DNA from: Betaproteobacteria bacterium
GTDB lineage: Bacteria > Pseudomonadota > Gammaproteobacteria > Burkholderiales > Burkholderiaceae
Assembly: GCA_009921765.1 (NCBI GenBank)
Contig: RFXC01000002.1
Span: 1-64,000, forward strand
Direction: 5' to 3'
Length of the DNA: 64,000 nucleotides
This document shows, in pieces, positions 1-7,365 of the stretch. The stretch's first letter is position 1. The number at the start of each line of letters is the position of its first letter. Below the pieces are notes generated by a model. The model saw nothing but the letters and a program-made list of their open reading frames with translations. It was not told the DNA's origin and made no database searches. The position numbers and the translations under genes were made by a program.

Positions 1-1
1 T

Positions 2-418
2 CCGCGCTTCGTCGACTCCGGCATGCCAACGCAGGTGGATGCAGTGCTCACCTTCCGCAATGTGCACAATTGGGTCACCGATGGCCATCTCGACGACACG
101 CTGAAGGCATTTGCATCGGTGCTGAAGCCGGGTGGCGTGCTGGGGGTGGTAGACCATCGCGCGCCGGCGGGTGCCTCGCTCGACTGGATGATTCGCAGCG
201 GCTACGTCTCGGAAGCGCTGATGGAGGACCGTGCGCGTGCGGCAGGCTTCCGGCTGGATGCGCGAAGCGACATCAACGCCAACCCCAATGACACCCGATA
301 CCACGTGAACGGCGTCTGGTCGCTCCCGCCCAGCTTTCGGGGAGGCGCAGTCGATCGCGAGAAATTTGCCGCGATCGGTGAGTCCGACCGCTTCACTCAC
401 CGCTATGTCCGGGTCTGA
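2..418 (+). CDS. Class I SAM-dependent methyltransferase, C-terminal part (5' truncated by window edge)
   Basis: The reading frame is open from base 2 to the TGA at 416-418, so the start lies outside the window. The visible 138 or so residues contain 'TFRNVHNW', then 'LKPGGVLGVVDHRA', which is the post-motif region of predicted methyltransferases of the COG4798 type. The cofactor-binding glycine-rich motif I would be upstream and is not visible. The substrate is unknown. The last 14 bases overlap the start of the downstream HAD gene, suggesting translational coupling. Confidence 0.75.
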   Translation, partial: PRFVDSGMPTQVDAVLTFRNVHNWVTDGHLDDTLKAFASVLKPGGVLGVVDHRAPAGASLDWMIRSGYVSEALMEDRARAAGFRLDARSDINANPNDTRYHVNGVWSLPPSFRGGAVDREKFAAIGESDRFTHRYVRV

Positions 419-1139
419 GCCGGCGCGCCAGGGCAGTGCCGCCCGCGCGCGCTGGCCGCGTGCGATCACGCTCGATCTCGATGACACGCTCTGGCCCATG
501 CTGCCCGTGCTGAAGCATGCCGAGCGCACACTCGCCAGCTGGCTGGGCGCGCACGCGCCAGCGACCGCCGCCTTCCTGAACGCCGACACCCGTCTGGCGC
601 TCAGGGAGGCAGTGATGGCCGATCATCCCGAGCGGGCACACGACGTGGGGTTCCTGCGTCTGGAGCTTCTCAGGCGGGCGCTCGCCCGTGCGGGCGATGA
701 TCCTTCGCTTGCGCAGCCCGCCTTCGATGTGTTTTTTGAGGCAAGACAGCAGGTCAGCCTGTTTGATGATGTGCTGCCGGTGCTCGAGCGCTGGTCGGCC
801 AAGGTACCGGTGGTGGCGCTCACCAATGGCAATGCCGATTTGCATCGAATCGGCCTCGCCAGATTCTTCAAGGGTGTGGTGTCGGCGCACGAACTGGGCT
901 GCGCGAAGCCTGACCCGCGGGCGTTTCACGCTGCGTGCGAGCTCGCGGGCTCGGCGCCTGCCGATACCCTCCATGTCGGTGACGACCCCGCCCTCGATGT
1001 GGCGGGTGCTGAGGCTGCGGGCCTGCGGGCGATCTGGCTGCTTCGGCCCGAGCTGATCGAGCGGCACGCAGGGCATGCGGCAGCCGCCCAGTCGGTGGGG
1101 AGTCTCTACGACATCGACCGCACGTTCATGCTTGACTGA
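405..1139 (+). CDS. HAD-superfamily hydrolase (YigB-like phosphatase)
   Basis: About 244 residues. HAD motifs are in order: motif I 'LDLDDTLW' with the nucleophile and acid Asp pair, motif II 'LTNGN', motif III Lys in 'CAKPDPRAF', and motif IV 'HVGDDPALDVAGA'. A helical cap lies between motifs I and II. It is probably a small-molecule phosphatase; YigB relatives act on FMN or sugar phosphates, but the substrate here is not readable. I chose the ATG at 405, which overlaps the preceding stop by 14 bases, over an in-frame upstream start at 366. Confidence 0.82.
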   Translation: MSGSEPARQGSAARARWPRAITLDLDDTLWPMLPVLKHAERTLASWLGAHAPATAAFLNADTRLALREAVMADHPERAHDVGFLRLELLRRALARAGDDPSLAQPAFDVFFEARQQVSLFDDVLPVLERWSAKVPVVALTNGNADLHRIGLARFFKGVVSAHELGCAKPDPRAFHAACELAGSAPADTLHVGDDPALDVAGAEAAGLRAIWLLRPELIERHAGHAAAAQSVGSLYDIDRTFMLD

Positions 1140-1242
1140 AGGCAGGGCCAGACCTGGGGCGTCCTGGCGGAACGTATTGCGCCGGCGGGGTGCAGTGGTC
1201 GCTATGATCGGGCTGATGTGAATCCCCTTCTGGAGCCGAACG

Positions 1243-2226
1243 ATGCCCCGTAAATCCCCCGATGGTCTTCGCAGCGCCCGTTGGTTTGCGCCGGATGACC
1301 TCCGTTCGTTCGGCCACCGTTCCCGTCTCATGCAGATGGGCTACTCGCATGCCGACTGGGTGGGCAAGCCCGTGATCGCGATCGTGAACACCTGGAGCGA
1401 CATCAATCAGTGCCACGGCCATATGCGGCAGCGCGCCGACGATGTGCGTCGCGGGGTGTTGCAGGCGGGTGGCCTTCCCATCGAGTTGCCGGCCATCAGT
1501 CTGTCGGAACCGATCGTCAAACCCACCACCATGCTGTACCGCAATTTTCTGGCGATGGAGACCGAGGAACTGCTGCGCAGTCATCCGATCGATGGTGCGG
1601 TGCTGATGGGGGGCTGCGACAAGACCACGCCTGGCCTCACCATGGGTGCTCTCAGCGCGGGGTTGCCTTTCATTTTTGTGCCGGCCGGTCCAATGCTGAG
1701 CGGCCAGTGGCGCGGGCAGACGCTGGGCTCGGGGTCGGATGCCTGGAAATACTGGGACGAGCGGCGCGCCGGGCGAATCTCCGAAAGCGACTGGCGTGAA
1801 ATCGAGGGCAGCATCTCGCGTAGCCACGGCACCTGCATGACCATGGGCACAGCGGCCACCATGATGGGGATCGCCGAGGCGGTGGGCCTGACGCTGCCAG
1901 GTGCGTCGAGCATTCCTGCAGTGGATTCGGCGCATATCCGGATGTGTGGGGACAGTGGTCGACGCATTGTCGACATGGTCTGGGAAGACCTCACGCCGGC
2001 GACCATGCTGTCGCGCGCCAACTTTGAGAACGGCATTGCCTGTGCCATGGCGATGGGCTGCAGCACCAACGCCATCATTCATCTGATCGCCATGTCGCGG
2101 CGCGCGGGCTATCCGGTCACGCTCGACGACTTCGACGCGGCCAGCCGCAAGGTGCCCGTAATTGCCAACATCCGCCCAAGTGGCGATCGCTACCTGATGG
2201 AAGATTTTCACTACGCGGGGCCATGA
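1243..2226 (+). CDS. IlvD/Edd-family dehydratase, N-terminal fragment (broken gene)
   Basis: This encodes roughly the first 327 residues of an Fe-S dehydratase of the dihydroxy-acid/sugar-acid dehydratase family. It carries all three expected Cys regions: 'NQCHGH', 'MGGCDKTTPG' and 'SHGTCMTMGTAATM'. The frame stops at 2224-2226 right after 'YLMEDFHYAG', where intact relatives continue with 'G-L-x-x-L/M' and a helix. The rest of the enzyme follows at once in another frame (2223-2924). Only about 17-20 conserved codons appear missing at the junction, so this looks like a recent deletion plus frameshift, or an assembly error. Relatives dehydrate sugar acids such as arabinonate or act in branched-chain amino acid synthesis. 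Confidence 0.8.
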   Translation: MPRKSPDGLRSARWFAPDDLRSFGHRSRLMQMGYSHADWVGKPVIAIVNTWSDINQCHGHMRQRADDVRRGVLQAGGLPIELPAISLSEPIVKPTTMLYRNFLAMETEELLRSHPIDGAVLMGGCDKTTPGLTMGALSAGLPFIFVPAGPMLSGQWRGQTLGSGSDAWKYWDERRAGRISESDWREIEGSISRSHGTCMTMGTAATMMGIAEAVGLTLPGASSIPAVDSAHIRMCGDSGRRIVDMVWEDLTPATMLSRANFENGIACAMAMGCSTNAIIHLIAMSRRAGYPVTLDDFDAASRKVPVIANIRPSGDRYLMEDFHYAGP

Positions 2227-2924
2227 CCGTGAACGGCCGCTCGCTGGGCGACAACATTACAGGCGCCGTACCCGCCAACCGCGATGTCATCCGGCCGCTC
2301 GACAACCCGATCTATGCCGAAGGCGCGCTTGCGGTGCTTCGCGGCAATCTTGCGCCGGACGGTGTGGTGATGAAGCCAAGCGCCTGCGCGCCGCGACTGC
2401 TTCGCCACGTTGGCCGGGCTCTGGTCTTTGATGATTACCCCAGTCTCAAGCGCGCGACCGACGATCCGGATCTGGACGTCACAGCCGATGACATCCTGGT
2501 GCTGCGCAATGCCGGACCGCTGGGCGCGGGCATGCCCGAGTGGGGCATGTTGCCGATTCCGGTGAAGCTCGTGCGGCAGGGCGTGAGCGATATGCTGAGG
2601 CTGTCGGATGCCCGGATGAGCGGCACCAGCTATGGGGGCTGTCTCCTCCACTGCGCACCGGAGGCTGCGGTCGGGGGGCCGCTGGCGCTGGTGCGAACCG
2701 GTGACCGAATCGCGATTGACGTGCCAGCGCGCCGAATCCATCTCGAGGTGAGCGATGAGGAACTCGCGCGCCGGCGCGCCGCCTGGCAGGCTCCCGCACC
2801 CCGCTGGCAGCGGGGCTATGGGTGGATGTTCAGTCGCCATGTGCTGCAGGCTGATCAGGGCTGCGACTTCGATTTTCTCGAGCGGGATTTTGGCGCGCCC
2901 GTGCCGGAGCCCGACATCTACTAG
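2223..2924 (+). CDS. IlvD/Edd-family dehydratase, C-terminal fragment (broken gene)
   Basis: This is the C-terminal swivel domain of the same dehydratase. It begins at 'TVNGRSLGDN' and includes 'IRPLDNPIYAEGALAVL', 'RNAGP', 'DARMSGTSYGG' and 'PEAAVGGPLALVRTGD', all family hallmarks. The ATG at 2223 overlaps the stop of the N-terminal fragment (ATGA), so the two halves could be translated as a coupled pair. However, the linker helix normally joining them is absent and I doubt that an active enzyme forms. The reading frame itself shows no decay, so the break is recent or artefactual. Confidence 0.78.
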   Translation: MTVNGRSLGDNITGAVPANRDVIRPLDNPIYAEGALAVLRGNLAPDGVVMKPSACAPRLLRHVGRALVFDDYPSLKRATDDPDLDVTADDILVLRNAGPLGAGMPEWGMLPIPVKLVRQGVSDMLRLSDARMSGTSYGGCLLHCAPEAAVGGPLALVRTGDRIAIDVPARRIHLEVSDEELARRRAAWQAPAPRWQRGYGWMFSRHVLQADQGCDFDFLERDFGAPVPEPDIY

Positions 2925-2964
2925 ACACCAGACGCGCGGGGCCTGTGCGGCGCCGCGTTTCAAG

Positions 2965-2986
2965 GGCCGTGCGCGCCCGCACGGCC
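2965..2986 (+). terminator. Stem-loop, probable terminator after the dehydratase
   Basis: A perfect 9-bp inverted repeat (GGCCGTGCG / CGCACGGCC) with a 4-base loop lies 40 bases after the dehydratase stop. It is followed a few bases later only by a short TTT. It sits in the 114-base gap before the gamma-glutamyltransferase gene. The weak U-tract makes intrinsic termination likely but not certain. Confidence 0.5.
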
Positions 2987-3038
2987 GCGCGTTTCGGGCA
3001 TTGGCGTGGCACCTCGGCTACCATTCGGGTCGGAACGG

Positions 3039-4646
3039 ATGGGGGCGGCCTTGAACGACAATTTTTCTTCAACGCAGACGGTTCGCAAAGCGGTGGTTCC
3101 CACCGCAGGCGGCGTGGTGGCCGCCCAGCACCGAGTGGCCGCCGAGGCGGGTGCTGCGGTGCTTGCCGCAGGCGGCGATGCGGTCGATGCGGCAGTCGCC
3201 ACCTCATTTGCCCTGGGTGTGGTTGAGCCCTGGATGAGCGGCGTGGCAGCCGGTGGGTGCATGGTCGTCTGGCGGGCCGACGAACAGCGTGCCCGCGCCG
3301 TCAACTTCGGGATGCGCTCGCCGCGCAGTCTCGATCCTGCGCACTTTCCCTTGACCGGCGCTGGCGTCAACACCGATCTTTTTGGCTGGCCCTCGGTGCT
3401 TGAGGATCGCAATATTCAGGGCGCAAGCTCGGTGGCCGTGCCGGGTGTCATCGCCGGCATGGCGCTCGCGCATGGCGAATACGGGCGGCTCGGCTGGCGC
3501 GAGCTGGTCGAGCCCGCCGCCCGTCTCGCACGTGACGGGCTGCTTTGCGACTGGTATTCCGGACTGGTTACTGCGTCGAACGCCAAGGCACTCGCGGCCG
3601 ACCCCGATGCCGCGGCCATGTTCCTCGATGAGGGCAGATGGCCCATTCTCGGCGCCTGGACCGGCGGCCCCTTGCGGCGGCTGAATCAGAGCCGGCTGGC
3701 CGACACCTTGTCGCAGATTGCGCTCGACGGCCCCGGAACCTTTTACGGTGGCGACGTCGGGCGGGCACTCGCTGGCGATGTGCTCGCCAAGGGTGGATTT
3801 CTCGGCGATCGCGATCTCGCCGACTATCGCGCAGAGTGGGTCGAGCCCCTTAGGCTCGCGCACCCCGGGGGTGTGATCTGGGCGGTTCCTGGTCTCACCG
3901 GTGGCCCAACCTTCGCGCGTGCGCTGTCTGCACTCCAGTTCGACGCCGACCACGCAGCTTCGTCCGAGGCGCGTCGCGTGGGCCCCCGGCACTACCAGGC
4001 AATGGCCGCTGCCCTCAACGAAGCCTTCACGGCCCGCCTGGCTGAAATGGGCGATCACGAGTCGGTCAAGGCGCCGGGCAGCACCACGCACTTCAGCGTG
4101 GTCGACAGGCACGGCAACATCTGTTCAGTGACGCAGACGCTGCTCTCGATCTTCGGTGCGCGGGTGGTGTCGCCCGCCACCGGGGTGCTGCTGAACAACG
4201 GCATCATGTGGTTCGATCCGGTGCCCGGCAAGCCCAATTCGCTTGGGCCCGGTAAACGGTGTCTCGCCAACTACTGCCCGGTGATTGGCGCCGATGGCGG
4301 CCAACGCATGTTCGCACTCGGCGCGTCGGGTGGTCGCAAGATTCTCGGTGCGGTGCTGCAGTTGGCGACCTTCCTCTCGCGATTCGGGATGAACCTCGAG
4401 CAGGCATTCCATCAGCCCAGAATCGATGTAAGCGGCCTGCCGGTCATCGCGGCCGACCCGCTGCTGGGCGAGGAAGCGCTCAATGCGCTGGCCGATGTGA
4501 TGCCGGTGGTGCCTGCGCGTCGTCAGGTCTACCCCTATGCGTTCGCCTGCCCGGCCGGGGTGCTGCGCGAAGCGGGCCTCAATAGCGGCTGCACCGAGAT
4601 CATGTCGCCTTATGGCGATGCGGTGGCCGAGCCCGGGGCGCACTGA
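3039..4646 (+). CDS. Gamma-glutamyltransferase family protein
   Basis: About 535 residues, an Ntn-hydrolase related to gamma-glutamyltranspeptidase. Family signatures are 'AAEAGAAVLAAGGDAVDAAVA', 'EPWMSGVAAGG', and the autoprocessing site 'GSTTHFSVVDRHGN', where a Thr becomes the N-terminal nucleophile of the small subunit. The C-terminal 'LGASGGRKI' loop matches the family oxyanion region. No convincing signal peptide is visible, so it may be a cytoplasmic acylase-type member. An upstream in-frame GTG at 3006 exists, but the ATG at 3039 gives a normal N-terminus. The next gene starts two bases after the stop. Confidence 0.88.
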   Translation: MGAALNDNFSSTQTVRKAVVPTAGGVVAAQHRVAAEAGAAVLAAGGDAVDAAVATSFALGVVEPWMSGVAAGGCMVVWRADEQRARAVNFGMRSPRSLDPAHFPLTGAGVNTDLFGWPSVLEDRNIQGASSVAVPGVIAGMALAHGEYGRLGWRELVEPAARLARDGLLCDWYSGLVTASNAKALAADPDAAAMFLDEGRWPILGAWTGGPLRRLNQSRLADTLSQIALDGPGTFYGGDVGRALAGDVLAKGGFLGDRDLADYRAEWVEPLRLAHPGGVIWAVPGLTGGPTFARALSALQFDADHAASSEARRVGPRHYQAMAAALNEAFTARLAEMGDHESVKAPGSTTHFSVVDRHGNICSVTQTLLSIFGARVVSPATGVLLNNGIMWFDPVPGKPNSLGPGKRCLANYCPVIGADGGQRMFALGASGGRKILGAVLQLATFLSRFGMNLEQAFHQPRIDVSGLPVIAADPLLGEEALNALADVMPVVPARRQVYPYAFACPAGVLREAGLNSGCTEIMSPYGDAVAEPGAH

Positions 4647-4648
4647 CG

Positions 4649-5599
4649 GTGGCGGCGTCCGGGGCGCTGTTTTCCTGGTGGACGGTCGGCTTTCCGCTGG
4701 TCGGCGCCACCGCGCTCGCTGCACCCCTGATTGGTTTGCAGGTGCCGATTGCCGCAGTCGTGGTGCTCCTCGTCGGCTGCACGTTTTCGTCGGTGCACCA
4801 TGCCGAAACGCTTGCGCACCGGTTGGGCGCGCTGTTTGGCAGCCTGGTGCTGGCGCTTGCCATTTCGGTAATCGAAGCGGGGCTCATTGTCTCGATGATG
4901 CTGGGGGGCGACCAGCCCGAGCTTGCCCGTGATTCAATCTTCTCGGCGCTTCTCATTGCATTGAACGGCATCCTGGGCGTGTGCCTGCTGCTGGGCGGCG
5001 GGCGTCACTACCAGCAGAGTTTCAGAGTCTCGGCATCCAACGCATTCCTTGCCGTGCTTGTGCCGCTTTCGATGCTCACGATGGTCCTCCCCTCCTACAC
5101 GGTGAGCGCAGCCGGACCCGTGTTTACCCGGGTGCAGCTCATCTTTGTGGCAGCGGTTTCATTTGTGCTCTACATGCTTTTTCTTTACGTCCAGCTGGTG
5201 AGGCACCGGAGCGACTTTGTTGCCGACCACGAGGTGGTACCCGATACCCCGCGTCCCAGCGGACGTAACGCCTGGCTCGCGCTTGCGCTTCTGCTGACGG
5301 CGCTGGTGGCAGTGGTGCTGCTCGCCAAGCTGCTGTCGCCAGTGCTTGAAAAATCGGTGGAGGCCGCCGGGTTGCCCAAGGCACTGGTGGGCGTGGCCAT
5401 CGCCTTGCTGGTGGCCATCACTGCGCTCATCACCAACCAGTCGCTGCATCTGGGCTTGAGCGCGCCGATGGTGGTGCTGCTCTTCACCACCTTTCTCACG
5501 CTATCGTTTACGCTGAACACCGGGCGAACCACGGTGCTGGAAGGGTTTGTTCACCTGGCGATCTTCGCTGCATTTGTTCTCTTCACCATGTTGCCGTAA
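4649..5599 (+). CDS. ChaA-like Ca2+/H+ antiporter with internal deletion
   Basis: A 316-residue membrane protein with the CaCA-family alpha-1 motif 'HHAETLAHRLGALFGSLVLALAISVIEAGLIVS' around residues 50-80, and the ChaA-type C-terminus 'TGRTTVLEGFVHLAIFAAF'. ChaA relatives are about 360 residues. Here the chain jumps from 'VGVAIALLV' straight to 'AITALITNQSLHLGLSAP', omitting about 40 residues that normally hold the alpha-2 repeat (consensus LLPE..AA.....N.LQ.SLNLALGS). The deletion is in frame. A GGTGGCCATC-like direct repeat (about 5392-5401 and 5410-5419) is at the junction. Transport activity is doubtful. The start is a GTG two bases after the upstream stop. Confidence 0.78.
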   Translation: MAASGALFSWWTVGFPLVGATALAAPLIGLQVPIAAVVVLLVGCTFSSVHHAETLAHRLGALFGSLVLALAISVIEAGLIVSMMLGGDQPELARDSIFSALLIALNGILGVCLLLGGGRHYQQSFRVSASNAFLAVLVPLSMLTMVLPSYTVSAAGPVFTRVQLIFVAAVSFVLYMLFLYVQLVRHRSDFVADHEVVPDTPRPSGRNAWLALALLLTALVAVVLLAKLLSPVLEKSVEAAGLPKALVGVAIALLVAITALITNQSLHLGLSAPMVVLLFTTFLTLSFTLNTGRTTVLEGFVHLAIFAAFVLFTMLP

Positions 5600-5603
5600 T
5601 CCG

Positions 5604-6629
5604 ATGGTCACCTGCTCTCGTTCTGTCCCGAAGCGTGTGCGGGGTCGCTGCGCGCGAATCGTCACCGGTTGCCTCGTGGTCTTGCTCGCCCTTGCCGCGG
5701 GGCTCGGTTCACCTGTCGCGCTTGCACAGGAGTTCCCGCCCCGACGTGGCATCACGCTTCTGGTTGGTTTTGCGGCGGGTGGCGCGGCCGACACCGCGGC
5801 GCGCATCATCGCTCGCCGCCTCGCCGACAACCTGGGGCAGACGGTATCGGTCGACAATCGACCAGGTGCCGGTGGCAACATCGCGCATCAGATGACAGCG
5901 GCTGGCCCGACTGATGGCAGCCTCATTCTTCTTGGCACCATCGGTCCGCTCTCGATTGCGCCACACCTGATGAAAACCGGCTATGACGCAGCCGCCGATT
6001 TCGCGCCGCTCACCATGGCAGTGAATTTTCCGAATGTGCTGGTGGTGCACGCGGGCGCCGGCATCCGGTCGTTTACCGAGTTCATCGACGCAGCGCGGCG
6101 CCAGCCGGGCCGGATCGACTTTGCCTCCACCGGCCCCGCCTCGGCCTCGCATCTGGCCGGCGAGCTGCTGAACGCCATGGCAGGCATCGAGACGGTTCAT
6201 GTTCCCTACAAAGGCGGCGCCCCGGCCTTGGTTGATATTCTCGCCGGCCGGGTTACATCGTGGTACGCCACGATGTCCACCGCGCAGCAGCATATCGAGT
6301 CGGGCAAGCTCATTGCGCTTGCTTCCACCGGCCTCAGTCGTCATCCTTCACTGCCGGGTGTGCCCACCATCGCCGAATCCGGGTTTCCTGGCTTCAATGC
6401 CACCAACTGGTATGCGTTCATTGCGAGCTCAAAGGTGTCACGCGAGGTGCTGGATCGCTGGCATACCGAGCTGGTGCGTGTGCTCGACAACCCGGAGGTG
6501 GCCGAGGCGCTGGGGCGGCACGGTTTCTGGCCCACGCCCACCAGCCGGGCCGAGTTGGGCGCGTTCATTGCGCGCGAGTACCAGACCTGGGGCAAGGTGA
6601 TCCGTGAGCGCAATATCAGTGGTCGCTGA
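5604..6629 (+). CDS. Tripartite tricarboxylate transporter-type (Bug/TctC) substrate-binding protein
   Basis: About 341 residues with a long basic n-region, a hydrophobic segment and an 'ALAQ' cleavage site, so it is exported to the periplasm. Bug-family motifs are 'LLVGFAAGGAADTAAR', 'VDNRPGAGGNIA', 'VPYKGGAPALVDILAG' and 'GVPTIAESGFPGF'. Such proteins bind carboxylates or other small organic acids. No TctA/TctB membrane partners are nearby, which is common in Burkholderiales. I chose the ATG at 5604, five bases after the antiporter stop. Confidence 0.88.
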   Translation: MVTCSRSVPKRVRGRCARIVTGCLVVLLALAAGLGSPVALAQEFPPRRGITLLVGFAAGGAADTAARIIARRLADNLGQTVSVDNRPGAGGNIAHQMTAAGPTDGSLILLGTIGPLSIAPHLMKTGYDAAADFAPLTMAVNFPNVLVVHAGAGIRSFTEFIDAARRQPGRIDFASTGPASASHLAGELLNAMAGIETVHVPYKGGAPALVDILAGRVTSWYATMSTAQQHIESGKLIALASTGLSRHPSLPGVPTIAESGFPGFNATNWYAFIASSKVSREVLDRWHTELVRVLDNPEVAEALGRHGFWPTPTSRAELGAFIAREYQTWGKVIRERNISGR

Positions 6630-6643
6630 GCCGGTGGCTGCCC

Positions 6644-6668
6644 GGCGCGTGCGCGCGGTGGTCGCGCC
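6644..6668 (+). terminator. Weak stem-loop followed by T-rich tract
   Basis: GGCGCG (6644-6649) pairs with CGCGCC (6663-6668). A T-rich stretch with several TTTT runs follows at about 6674-6700. It lies between the Bug protein gene and the GST gene. The stem is short and the T tract starts a few bases late, so this is a tentative terminator. Confidence 0.3.
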
Positions 6669-6716
6669 TCGTCGGTTTGGTCGGTTTTCGTTTTCCCTTT
6701 CCTGAGGAATTCAGTC

Positions 6717-7328
6717 ATGAAGCTTCTGTTTTCACCTTTTTCTCCCTATGTCCGAAAGTGCCTGGTCACTGCCAATGAACTGGGTCTGGATGGGCGCATC
6801 AGTCTGCTCGCCTCGGCCGCGAATCCGGTGAATCGCGACCAGACCATCATTCCTCACAACCCGCTTGGCAAGGTGCCCACGTTCTTCACCGACGATGGCG
6901 AGGCGCTCTACGACAGCCGGGTCATCTGCGAATACCTCAACGATCTGGCGAAGGGCGGCATCTTTCCGGCCGCCGGCACGGCGCGCTGGCGGGCGCTCAC
7001 CCTGCAGTCGCTGGGCGATGGCATCCTCGATGCGGCCATTCTTGCCCGCTATGAAGTGTTCCTGCGCCCGGAGCCGCTTCGATGGGAAGACTGGTCGCGT
7101 GGGCAGCGCGACAAGATCCGCACGTCGCTTGCGCACCTGAATGCCAACCCGTCAATGCTGTCGGCCGAGATCACCATTGGCAATATCGCGGTCGGTTGCG
7201 CGCTCTGGTATCTGGATCTCCGGTTTGCCGACTTTGGCTGGCGCGAGACCTACCCCGAGGTGGCGAAATGGTATGCCGCCTACAGCCAGCGCCCGTCAAT
7301 GAAAATGACGTGGGCGCTACCTTCCTGA
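6717..7328 (+). CDS. Glutathione S-transferase family protein
   Basis: 203 residues. The thioredoxin-fold half begins 'MKLLFSPFSPYVRKC' with the usual catalytic Ser/Tyr region. It carries the cis-Pro motif 'NPLGKVPTFF' and the gamma-glutamyl-contact 'ALYDSRVICEYL'. The helical half ends 'TIGNIAVGCALWYLDLRF', typical of beta-proteobacterial GSTs of the YibF-like group. A GAGGA ribosome site precedes the ATG. Function is probably detoxification or an isomerase-type reaction; substrate unknown. Confidence 0.88.
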   Translation: MKLLFSPFSPYVRKCLVTANELGLDGRISLLASAANPVNRDQTIIPHNPLGKVPTFFTDDGEALYDSRVICEYLNDLAKGGIFPAAGTARWRALTLQSLGDGILDAAILARYEVFLRPEPLRWEDWSRGQRDKIRTSLAHLNANPSMLSAEITIGNIAVGCALWYLDLRFADFGWRETYPEVAKWYAAYSQRPSMKMTWALPS

Positions 7329-7365
7329 GCCGCAGACTGCCGGGTTCACCCGATCGGAATCAAAC

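Noticed and set aside
1177..1208. TTGCGC...TATGAT as a sigma-70 promoter before the dehydratase.
   Set aside because: The -10 is reasonable but the spacing is 20 bases and the -35 is poor, so it is not listed as a feature.
2216..2230. The dehydratase break read as another UGA selenocysteine.
   Set aside because: The two halves are in different frames and conserved residues are missing, so recoding of one codon cannot join them.
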